From: JBECKX01 sp964468475 | GTDB lineage: Bacteria > Zixibacteria > MSB-5A5 > CAIYYT01 | Direction: 5' to 3' | Length of the DNA: 14,204 nucleotides | NCBI GenBank assembly: GCA_964468475.1 | Contig: CAYXUL010000076.1 | Location: forward strand, 1 to 14,204 | Part shown: positions 7,515 to 14,175 of the stretch, one piece after another | Layout: each line of letters opens with the position of its first letter | Numbering within the stretch: the first letter of the stretch is position 1 | Position numbers and translations under genes: made by a program | Notes under the pieces: model-generated | The model's database searches: none | Told to the model about the DNA's origin: nothing | Seen by the model: the letters and a program-made list of their open reading frames with translations, nothing else

Positions 7515-9701
7515 ATGAGGCAACTTGCGAGGGCATTTTTGTTGACGGTCGCTTCCGCTGGAGACCGACTGCCACGTCCACCTCTTCTGCTGTTTCTTCC
7601 AGCAATCATCTTTTTCGTATCCCTCTCTCATCACGTCACGGCCTCCAATTTTGGCAGCGTCAGCGGTGTCGTGATCGATTCAGTCCTGGCCGAGCCGGTA
7701 GGCGGTATCCTGGTGACAATCTTGCCCGACGGCTATAGCGTCGTGTCGGACGCCAACGGCAGATTTCACCTGGATCGACTCACGCCCGGTTTTAAGACGT
7801 TGCAGATTAGCTCAAGATTTTATCACAGCCGCGCACCAGAATCATTTCTGGTGCGCGTAGGTGAAATAATCGAAATCTCTGTTGACGTCACATCTATCGT
7901 CACTCTTGAATCTCCACAGACCGTTACCGCTGACCCGGAAGACAGCCCTGGCCGCAATGTGTTTCGACGCAAGGAACTTGCGGGAAGCAATTCAAACAGT
8001 GTTGGTGAATTCCTGCGAAGTCAGGGGATGTATCTTCAGGGTGACGGACGCGCACAGTATGTGAGCCTGCGTGGCTATCTGCCGGATGCCGTGCTGGTTC
8101 TGGTGGACGGTACCGCTCTCAATCCTGATGGTACGGCCGTTGATTTAAGCGCGATACCGCTGAAGAGCATCGAACGGATTGAAGTCTACAACAGTGGCGC
8201 CGCGGCAAGATTTGGAGCCGACGCTCTCGGAGGTGCGGTCAACCTGGTAAGCCGTAAGGCGCGCAACAATGAGCCACTGGTTGAGGCCGTGGGCCGATCG
8301 GGAAGCTTCGGCTTGTGGGGGGGTGGTGTGGTACTGGCTCCGCAAACCGAAATTGTTGATGCCGTTTTTCAGTACGACTATGAGGAAGCTGAGAATAACT
8401 ACAGCTACCAGCATCCATATCTTGGTGAACAGAAACGGCACAACAACGCCTCGCGCCGCTACTCGCTGTATGGAAATATCCGACCGCAGACACTTCCGGA
8501 ACTGAACTTGTCGTTGCGCCTCGCCAACGAGCACTACGGCATACCGGGAGCGATCTTCCAGGAAACGGGAGCTGGTGCAGCGAGCCTTCACGAATCGCGC
8601 CTACTGTCGGTAGGTTATCAGAGCAATAACTGGTTGGTGCGGGGTAACTATCATGAATTATATCAAGAGTATCGCGATCCCTCCGCTTTCATCCCGTACG
8701 ACAATCACTACACGCAGATCGGCCGTCAGCTAGAGGCGCAGTGGTCGCGGACTCTCAACCACTGGCTGGGGCTTGAAGCGGGGGCACAATTCCTGGCTGA
8801 GACTTTCTTAAATCGTGATCCGGTAAACCCACAGCAAACCCTACCGACAGTGAGTCGGCGCACTGAGTCGGTGCGAATCGGCGCGGAGCTGAAAAAGGAA
8901 CTCAAGGGTTTTAGCGGGCAATTGTCACAACGTTATCGCTGGGACCGCGTCGATGATGGCTCGCATCTATCTCCCTACATCGGGGCATCGTTGAAGTATG
9001 GTAGTCGTTTGATTCTTGGTGCGAACACGGCCTATTCAGAATCGTATCGAACTCCACCTATTGATGCGCTGTTCTGGCAAAATGATGTCTTTGCCGTAGG
9101 GAATCCAGACCTGAAGCCTGAAACCGCTATCAAGCGGGAGGCCGGAATCTCTCTGGAAGTCAATTCTCCCGTGAAGATCAACGCCAAAAACTCGTGGTAC
9201 GAAAGTGATCTTGCGGACCTGATCATTTGGCGCCGGCAGTTTGACGGCAAGTATAAGCCTGTCAACCTGGATAGAGCACATTATTCAGGGGTTGAGTGGT
9301 CGATCGGTGTGAGTGTGCTCGAAGATAACCTCCGCCTCAAATATACCTATTCCACGCTTTCGGCAGTTAACCGTTCAGCAGGATCAGGGTACGAGGGCAA
9401 CCAGATTCCATTTCGCCCCGATCGTACTGAGATGGTATCCGCAACCTGCCGCCTCCATCCACTGACGATCAGCTACCGAATCAGCCACACGGGCAGGCAA
9501 TATATTCGCGAAGCTAATACCAAGGCGCTGGAGCCATATACTCTCCATGATCTGGGAATACAATTTGATCTGCGGCTCTTCGAGCATACACACAAAGTCG
9601 ATTTTGAGGTGCTCAATCTATTCAACGAGCATTATGAGTTACTCGAACGAATGCCGATGCCGCCGCGCAGCTTTCGCGTTGAATTGCAGGCGAGTCTTTA
9701 G
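7515..9701 (+). CDS. TonB-dependent outer-membrane receptor, probable cobalamin transporter (BtuB-like)
   Basis: 728 residues; ATG with AGGAGG four bases upstream. An N-terminal export signal, long for its type (hydrophobic core at about 23-37), is followed by a carboxypeptidase-regulatory-like domain (about 46-126, GSVSGVVIDSVLAEPVGGILV, DANGRFHLDRLTPG). The TonB plug spans about 145-250 (VGEFLRSQGM, YVSLRGYLPDAVLVLVDG, IPLKSIERIEVYNSGAAARFGADALGGAVNLV), and the rest is a 22-strand-type barrel with alternating aromatic strands. NPDLKPETA at about residue 535 is a standard barrel motif. The last residue is Leu, not the usual Phe. The role, TonB-powered uptake of a corrinoid, is inferred from the cobalamin riboswitch directly upstream; the receptor sequence alone does not fix the ligand. 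The next gene starts 25 bases later and is probably cotranscribed. Confidence 0.9.
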   Translation: MRQLARAFLLTVASAGDRLPRPPLLLFLPAIIFFVSLSHHVTASNFGSVSGVVIDSVLAEPVGGILVTILPDGYSVVSDANGRFHLDRLTPGFKTLQISSRFYHSRAPESFLVRVGEIIEISVDVTSIVTLESPQTVTADPEDSPGRNVFRRKELAGSNSNSVGEFLRSQGMYLQGDGRAQYVSLRGYLPDAVLVLVDGTALNPDGTAVDLSAIPLKSIERIEVYNSGAAARFGADALGGAVNLVSRKARNNEPLVEAVGRSGSFGLWGGGVVLAPQTEIVDAVFQYDYEEAENNYSYQHPYLGEQKRHNNASRRYSLYGNIRPQTLPELNLSLRLANEHYGIPGAIFQETGAGAASLHESRLLSVGYQSNNWLVRGNYHELYQEYRDPSAFIPYDNHYTQIGRQLEAQWSRTLNHWLGLEAGAQFLAETFLNRDPVNPQQTLPTVSRRTESVRIGAELKKELKGFSGQLSQRYRWDRVDDGSHLSPYIGASLKYGSRLILGANTAYSESYRTPPIDALFWQNDVFAVGNPDLKPETAIKREAGISLEVNSPVKINAKNSWYESDLADLIIWRRQFDGKYKPVNLDRAHYSGVEWSIGVSVLEDNLRLKYTYSTLSAVNRSAGSGYEGNQIPFRPDRTEMVSATCRLHPLTISYRISHTGRQYIREANTKALEPYTLHDLGIQFDLRLFEHTHKVDFEVLNLFNEHYELLERMPMPPRSFRVELQASL

Positions 9702-9726
9702 GAACTACTTCAATAGGAAATAGACA

Positions 9727-10962
9727 ATGTTTCGATATATCACGTTTACACTGGTACTAGTTCTGATTGTCATCACCGCATCCGTCGTCGCTCAAGATCG
9801 TAGTCTTGTCATCATCAATGGGCTTGGCGAGACGATGGACGAGGTCAATTTAGTCTCGGGCAGCGCCAACCTTGATGTCGCCACGCTTGGCCTTTATCCC
9901 AACGATGTCCTGGTGAACGGTGACAAGATCTATGTAATTAACTCCGGCAGCGACGAGGTTCAGATCTTCGATCGCAATGCGTTCACTCCGCTGGGAACGG
10001 TTTTTCTTGGTGGCGGCCGTAATCCCTGGTCGGGGGCCTTTCTGTCTGCAGACACTCTCTACGTTACCAACTTCGTAACCTCGACCATCTCTAAGGTCGA
10101 CATTGCCAGCCAATCAGTAATCTCGGAGTTTCCGGTTGGCGATGCCATGGCCTCCGACAGCCCGGAGGGGATTCTGATCAAGGACCGCAAGGCCTTTGTC
10201 TGCCTTACCTCATTCGACAACCTGTTCAACTATGATGACGGTAAACTCGAAGTCTACGACCTTGACGCCGACACCTTGCTCAAAGTGATCGAAGTGGGGA
10301 TCAATTCCCAGTGGGTGACCGAGGGTTACGATGGCTACCTTTATGTCATCAGTACGGGCAACTACGCCGATGTGGAGGGGTGGCTGTATAAAATCGATCC
10401 TGACGCTCTCACAAAAGTCGACAGCCTGTTTCTGGGTGGTAGCCCCAGCTCGATTGCGATCACCAAGCAGGGAGTTGCCTTCATTGCCGCCGGAGGGTTC
10501 TCCGGTGGCGGAGGGGCAGGAGGACAGGTCTATACAGTCGACCTGGGTGGCTGGCAAATTTTGCACGGCCCGGCTGATCCTTTGGAAACTGATTTTGGCG
10601 TGGTTGATGTCCTCACGGTCAGTGACTCAACCGTCGTTAGCTGCAATTTCGACGACGACACAGTTACAGAAATTGATTCCACCGGTACCGTGCTGCAGCG
10701 CTTCAATGTTGGTGACGGCCCCACTGCAGCCGCCAAATCTCCGGAGTGTTTCGTTGTTAAGGGCGATGCAGACGTTTCCGGCGATATTTCGATTGGCGAT
10801 GCGGTCTACATCATCAACTACATCTTCGGAGGAGGCCCCCCAAGTCCGGTCAGTAACGCGGGGGATGCAGACTGCAGCGGTGGCATTTCCATTGGAGACG
10901 CAGTCTATATCATCAACTACATCTTTGGCGGTGGACCGCTCTGTGGCGAGTGCGCCGACTAA
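9727..10962 (+). CDS. Secreted YncE-like beta-propeller with dockerin-type tail, candidate B12-capture protein
   Basis: 411 residues. Signal peptide at residues 1-22 (cleavage near VVA-QD), with no lipobox Cys. Residues about 25-340 are repeated propeller blades of the YVTN/YncE kind: DVLVNGDKIYVINSGSDEV, SADTLYVTNFVTSTISKVDI, EGILIKDRKAFVCL, GYDGYLYVISTGNYADVEG and SIAITKQGVAFIAAGG. Residues 346-404 are two EF-hand-like dockerin repeats that are almost the same in protein and DNA. The gene is 25 bases behind the riboswitch-controlled receptor gene. In Bacteroides, BtuG is a surface propeller lipoprotein partnered with BtuB and binds B12 tightly; by fold and neighbourhood this may be a counterpart. 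That role is inference. An alternative is a general surface propeller unrelated to B12. Confidence 0.88.
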   Translation: MFRYITFTLVLVLIVITASVVAQDRSLVIINGLGETMDEVNLVSGSANLDVATLGLYPNDVLVNGDKIYVINSGSDEVQIFDRNAFTPLGTVFLGGGRNPWSGAFLSADTLYVTNFVTSTISKVDIASQSVISEFPVGDAMASDSPEGILIKDRKAFVCLTSFDNLFNYDDGKLEVYDLDADTLLKVIEVGINSQWVTEGYDGYLYVISTGNYADVEGWLYKIDPDALTKVDSLFLGGSPSSIAITKQGVAFIAAGGFSGGGGAGGQVYTVDLGGWQILHGPADPLETDFGVVDVLTVSDSTVVSCNFDDDTVTEIDSTGTVLQRFNVGDGPTAAAKSPECFVVKGDADVSGDISIGDAVYIINYIFGGGPPSPVSNAGDADCSGGISIGDAVYIINYIFGGGPLCGECAD

Positions 10963-11004
10963 TTCACGCCACAGGCGTTTCTTCAGCCTGTAGTCCCTCA
11001 GAGT

Positions 11005-11028
11005 AACCGTGCAGATATCTGCACGGTT
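11005..11028. terminator. Perfect 24-bp palindrome after the B12 operon
   Basis: The half-site AACCGTGCAGAT is followed directly by its exact reverse complement, centred on 11016/11017. CCTCA (10996-11000) and TGAGG (11029-11033) extend the pairing past a 4-base bulge. It lies 42 bases after the propeller stop, so a transcript-end hairpin is likely, but there is no T tract and the unbroken symmetry also suits a protein-binding site. Confidence 0.5.
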
Positions 11029-11253
11029 TGAGGAGCTAGTTGTCAATTTCTGCAAAGAGAGTATGCGATTGAAATTTTTACTCCAGGCTACTCCCTTAAT
11101 GCCTTAATAGCCAAATACTTAAGCTCTCAGATTGCCCGACGGAAGGTGATGCCGCAGGCACAGAATTTGCGCTCTAAAGTAGTGACTTCAAATTGCTGAA
11201 TTGCCTCCCAATCACGGGAGTGGTGCGCCATCGTCAGTATGCATGAATGGCGG

Positions 11254-11271
11254 CCCCGATTATTATCGGGG
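11254..11271. repeat. Short hairpin repeat, CCCGAT-N4-ATCGGG core, copy 1
   Basis: CCCCGAT, loop TATT, ATCGGGG: a perfect 7-bp stem with a tetraloop, followed by GTGTCCCCCC. The same stem core with another tetraloop recurs at 12322-12349, on the other side of the deacetylase gene. Confidence 0.5.
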
Positions 11272-11316
11272 TGTCCCCCCTCCACCACTCCCTTGAATTT
11301 TGTATATCTGTCAAGC

Positions 11317-11345
11317 TTGCGGAAGCCTGCTTACTCCCGTATAAT
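11317..11345 (+). promoter_or_regulatory. Sigma70-type promoter of the deacetylase gene, giving a leaderless mRNA
   Basis: TTGCGG (11317-11322), a spacer of exactly 17 bases and a perfect TATAAT (11340-11345). The expected start point is about 11352, directly at the ATG at 11353, and no ribosome binding site precedes that ATG. Confidence 0.55.
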
Positions 11346-11352
11346 TTCCCTG

Positions 11353-12285
11353 ATGATTCAATGGTCGCAACCGGAGCCATACCTTCATGGGGGGAGAATC
11401 GGTACCCTCGCAGAGCATCTCGGCCGTGGGGCAGGGGACAAGCTTCTCATTGTGAATGCTGACGATTACGGCTTGACCGAAGGGGCTAATCGGACTGCGC
11501 TGGAATTGGCAGATGCAGGGCTGGTGAGTTCTACCACCATCATGATGACAGGTTCCGCCTGTAAGGCAGGAATCAGTCTGCTACAAGGCTCGCATCTCGA
11601 TTGCGGTGTGCATATCACGCTGACTTCCTCGCTCGCGTCACAGCCAGCCGAACCGGTCTCCGATGCTACCCTGGTCGCATCCCTGCTCAACCAGAATGGA
11701 GCATTCCACTATGATCGAGAAGAGTTCTTCGAGCATGCCACTGCAGCGGAGGCGAGCTTGGAGGCGGCGGCGCAACTGGAAGCTGCGGAGCAGGGGGGGG
11801 TGGATGTGACTCATATTGACAGCCACGAAGGCACTCTGCAATTGCGTCCACAGTTCGCGGAGGTTTATGTCGAGTTGGCTATCAAGCATGCATTGCCGAT
11901 TCGCATGGGCTCGCGAGCACTGTTACATCAATTGGGATTGCCGGCAAATTGGATCGAGAGACTGCACGAGGCAGGGCTGCATTTTCCCGATAATCTGGTC
12001 TATCTGCCGATTGACAGCTTCTCATCTCTGGATGAGAAAATCGCCTTTGTCGTGGGGCTGCTGAGCGGGTTGCCAGCCGGCGTCACCGAAATCTTCTTCC
12101 ATCCCTTGAATCCCGATTACGCAGCTGCCGCGTCAGTGGGTAATGATGAAATCGCGCAATTTCGTGTCTGGGACTATCAGGTTCTTGCCGGCAATGCTTA
12201 TCAGACTGCTCTTACGGAAAGTGGCGCCGAATTAATCAGCTTCGCACCGCTGCGGGAGCTGTGCCGGAAGAGCGTTTCGCCGTAA
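11353..12285 (+). CDS. ChbG/YdjC-family carbohydrate deacetylase
   Basis: 310 residues from ATG at 11353. The family removes N-acetyl groups from sugars such as diacetylchitobiose or hopanoid-linked glucosamine, using a divalent metal in a deformed barrel in the cytosol. Visible motifs are LLIVNADDYGLTEGANR (metal Asp37/38), GLVSSTTIMMTG, CGVHITLTS (His87), VTHIDSHEGTLQLRPQF (His154/His158), and TEIFFHPLNP near the C-terminus. Length is normal for the family. The frame is open back to 11239, but that stretch reads as low-quality protein and crosses a hairpin repeat, whereas TATAAT sits 7 bases before the chosen ATG. The substrate is unknown. No glycosyltransferase or chitobiose gene is nearby; it stands alone between two hairpin-rich spacers. 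Confidence 0.87.
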   Translation: MIQWSQPEPYLHGGRIGTLAEHLGRGAGDKLLIVNADDYGLTEGANRTALELADAGLVSSTTIMMTGSACKAGISLLQGSHLDCGVHITLTSSLASQPAEPVSDATLVASLLNQNGAFHYDREEFFEHATAAEASLEAAAQLEAAEQGGVDVTHIDSHEGTLQLRPQFAEVYVELAIKHALPIRMGSRALLHQLGLPANWIERLHEAGLHFPDNLVYLPIDSFSSLDEKIAFVVGLLSGLPAGVTEIFFHPLNPDYAAAASVGNDEIAQFRVWDYQVLAGNAYQTALTESGAELISFAPLRELCRKSVSP

Positions 12286-12321
12286 GGGCGCCTTCCTGTG
12301 TAAACATCAACACACCCCGTC

Positions 12322-12369
12322 TTTCGTCCCGATAAGAATCGGGACGAAATCCACCCCTCTCAAGAGGGG
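12322..12369. repeat. Double hairpin repeat after the deacetylase gene, copy 2 of the CCCGAT core
   Basis: The first hairpin has a perfect 12-bp stem (arm TTTCGTCCCGAT at 12322-12333, loop AAGA, complement at 12338-12349). The second is CCCCTC/GAGGGG with loop TCAA (12354-12369). It lies 37 bases past the deacetylase stop and may end that transcript, though no T tract follows. It is similar in style to small dispersed palindromic repeats of candidate-phylum genomes. Confidence 0.55.
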
Positions 12370-12474
12370 ATTTCCTATAGCTTTAACGCGTCTGTGAGGA
12401 CGAGTGCGCTCACCCAGACACCCCACTCGTGAAAAAACGCACAAAGAGAAACAGGAAAATCGACCCAAAAGGAA

Positions 12475-12615
12475 GACGGAAGCAATCTGACGATGCTTCC
12501 GTCCGTTGGGTACAGGGTAGGGCAAGGAAGGGTCCCCGGGGAGCAACCTGAAGCGATATAACCCCAGGCCCTTCCGGTAGGCTTGTCTGTCGAAGCATTG
12601 ATTTCTCAATGCTTC
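12475..12615. ncRNA. Candidate structured RNA in a hairpin-rich intergenic spacer
   Basis: The 12286-12772 spacer has no credible protein gene. Inside it, GACGGAAGC (12475-12483) pairs with GCTTCCGTC (12495-12503), and GAAGCATTGA (12592-12601) pairs perfectly with TCAATGCTTC (12606-12615) around a TTTC loop. Between them GGAAGGG pairs with CCCTTCC, with CCGGGG/CCCC-A-GG nested inside, leaving an apical loop of about 20 bases. The outer hairpins share GGAAGCA/TGCTTCC, so they can also pair with each other and close one long rod. On the minus strand the 12475-12503 hairpin is followed by TTCCTTTT, which is terminator-like. I cannot assign it to a known RNA family; it loosely resembles a 6S-type rod. 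Strand is unsettled. Confidence 0.35.
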
Positions 12616-12694
12616 CTATGTTGTGTCCTCTCTACTCTATTAAACCCTCGTCACAATTTTAGGTTCCAGAATATGGCTACCAAACGTGTCGATT

Positions 12695-12751
12695 ATTGTC
12701 ACAGAAATGTCATTTTTTCCGCTAAACAGAGAATTCACATCTTGTGACAAT
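12695..12751. repeat. Inverted repeat ATTGTCACA/TGTGACAAT
   Basis: A perfect 9-bp inverted repeat with a 39-base centre, just past the citrate synthase stop (12773, minus strand). The right arm overlaps a near-palindrome, TGTGA-N6-GCACA (12743-12758), one base from the Crp core. It may be a terminator for the citrate synthase transcript or a control site for the structured region beyond it. Confidence 0.35.
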
Positions 12752-12772
12752 TGGCACAATCAGATGACCAAA

Positions 12773-14041
12773 TCAGACCTGTGACTTCACCCACTCCGTC
12801 GGAACCGACTTCGGCCGTTCGATCGGCCAGCCCATCGCACGCGCGTAAACCGCTTGCGCACAAACGCCTAAGGCGCGCGAAACGCTGAACAGAACCGTGT
12901 AGTACGGGAACTCGGTCAAACCGTAATGATAGAGCAGGGCACCCGAGCCGGCATCAACGTTCGGCCACGGATCCTTAATCTTCTGAACTTGTCTGAGGAC
13001 ATTCGGGACCACGTCAAAAACGCGCGACACGGTCTGGAAGACTTCATCGTCACCGATGTTGTCCTTGCCCCACTGCAGGAAAGCAGCGAAGCGCGGGTCG
13101 ACGACACGCAGCACGGCATGGCCGTAACCCGGAATCACCTTACCGGACTCCAGCGTCTTCCACGCAAACTCCTCTAGCTGTTTCTCGGTCGGTACTCCAC
13201 CGAACTGCTCTCTGGTTTCCAAGATCCAGCGCAAGCATTCCTGATTCGCCAGGCCGTGCAGAGGGCCCGCCAGGCCGTTGAGGCCGGCTGAGAGTGAGTA
13301 GTAGAGATCGGATAGCGCTGAGTTAACGCAGAACGTCGTATGCGCACTGACGTTGCCCGATTCATGATCGGAGTGCAGCAGCAGGTAAAGGCGCATGCAA
13401 TCGGCAAACTTGCCATCCTTGTCCGGCAGGCCGAGCATGTGTACATAGTTCTCTGACCAGTCGAGGTTGGGATCGTGCTTGATCCGGTCACCCTTGTTGA
13501 AACGAATCCGGTAGACACCGGCAGCGATTTCGGGAAGCTTGGCAATGATGTCGAGCGCATCCTCGAGGGTCCAGATCCAGTAATCCGATTTCTGCATGCC
13601 CTCGTCGTAGTGCTTACGGAATTTCGATTCTTTCTCCATCACCAGGATCGCAGTGTTGAACATCGCCATCGGATGAGAATCCTTCGGCATCGCCTTAAGC
13701 ACATCCCAGACATAATCAGGAACGCCGGCGCGTTTGTTCAACTCGTTGTTCAGGTCTTTGCTCTCTTCCGGCGAGGGAAGCTCACCGGTCAGCAGCAGCC
13801 AGAAGACCTCTTCCGGGGTCTTGTCGGTCAGTTCACCGACCGGAATGCCGCGGATTACGAGCCCTTTATCCGGCGGAACTTCGGAGGTATCACACACGAG
13901 GCCCTTGACCCCGCGCATACCACCATAGGCCTGCTTGATTGTGACATCCGAGATTTTCTTGTCACCATGTTCTTTGACCAGGGCGCGGATTTCATCCGCA
14001 ACCTTCGGGAATTTTTCAGCAAGTTTGTCTTTTAGTAGCAT
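12773..14041 (-). CDS. gltA: Citrate (Si)-synthase, mitochondrial-like type
   Basis: 422 residues from ATG at 14041. It condenses oxaloacetate and acetyl-CoA into citrate, the entry step of the TCA cycle. The sequence follows the pig-heart enzyme without gaps through the active site: HSDHESGNVSAHT (His226, pig His238), GLAGPLHGLANQE (His262, pig His274), IPGYGHAVLR (His308, pig His320), Arg317, NVDAGSG (Asp363, pig Asp375) and FSVSRALG (Arg389). The only visible oddity there is Gly for His after the catalytic VDA. This eukaryote-like type is also known from Geobacteraceae and is distinct from hexameric E. coli GltA. ATG at 14074 (33 bases upstream, in frame) is an alternative start; 14041 is preferred because MLLKDKLAEK matches the family N-terminus as I remember it, with AAGAGAAG upstream. 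It stands alone. Confidence 0.95.
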   Translation of the reverse strand: MLLKDKLAEKFPKVADEIRALVKEHGDKKISDVTIKQAYGGMRGVKGLVCDTSEVPPDKGLVIRGIPVGELTDKTPEEVFWLLLTGELPSPEESKDLNNELNKRAGVPDYVWDVLKAMPKDSHPMAMFNTAILVMEKESKFRKHYDEGMQKSDYWIWTLEDALDIIAKLPEIAAGVYRIRFNKGDRIKHDPNLDWSENYVHMLGLPDKDGKFADCMRLYLLLHSDHESGNVSAHTTFCVNSALSDLYYSLSAGLNGLAGPLHGLANQECLRWILETREQFGGVPTEKQLEEFAWKTLESGKVIPGYGHAVLRVVDPRFAAFLQWGKDNIGDDEVFQTVSRVFDVVPNVLRQVQKIKDPWPNVDAGSGALLYHYGLTEFPYYTVLFSVSRALGVCAQAVYARAMGWPIERPKSVPTEWVKSQV

Positions 14042-14159
14042 GGACGCTTCTCTTGGTTTGGTTAGCGTTGACATAGCAAAAACTCTTTTCTGCCTCTCCC
14101 TGTGCATACGCAAATCAGGAGAAAGCATGTTGACTTTTGTTTTACTTCCGCAAAACTTA

Positions 14160-14175
14160 TGTGAATTTATTCACA
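14160..14175 (-). promoter_or_regulatory. Crp/Fnr-type palindrome upstream of citrate synthase
   Basis: TGTGA, six bases, TCACA: an exact match to the E. coli Crp core half-sites, with the symmetry extended to TGTGAA-N4-TTCACA. It lies about 120 bases upstream of the chosen start. AT-rich sequence on the upstream side contains a TATTAT-like box on the minus strand. The regulator is unknown; another Crp/Fnr-family protein is possible. Confidence 0.5.

Larger units (their letters stand above)
10963..11316. other. Intergenic spacer between the propeller and deacetylase genes
   Basis: No convincing coding frame. It holds the 24-bp palindrome (11005-11028), a CTCCC/GGGAG hairpin with a 6-base loop (11205-11220) and a CCCCGAT/ATCGGGG hairpin (11254-11271). 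The remainder is AT-richer sequence with no feature I recognise. Confidence 0.6.

Noticed and set aside
10331..10993. 220-codon frame inside the propeller gene
   Set aside because: Serine- and threonine-rich shadow in a second frame; the signal peptide, propeller motifs and dockerin repeats are all in the main frame.
11239..11352. N-terminal extension of the deacetylase frame
   Set aside because: The added 38 residues are unlike the family and cross a hairpin repeat and the promoter; the ATG at 11353 fits better.
12540..12590. Possible known RNA families (tmRNA, RNase P RNA, SRP RNA, c-di-GMP riboswitch)
   Set aside because: None of the hallmark conserved strings of these RNAs is present; only short chance resemblances were found.
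12307..12609. 100-codon minus-strand frame
   Set aside because: It runs through the hairpin repeats and the structured spacer, so its sequence is explained by those palindromes; composition is not protein-like.
14042..14128. Longer citrate synthase starts at 14074, 14107 and 14128
   Set aside because: The extra residues are not family-like and the two furthest starts have no ribosome binding site. 14074 remains possible.
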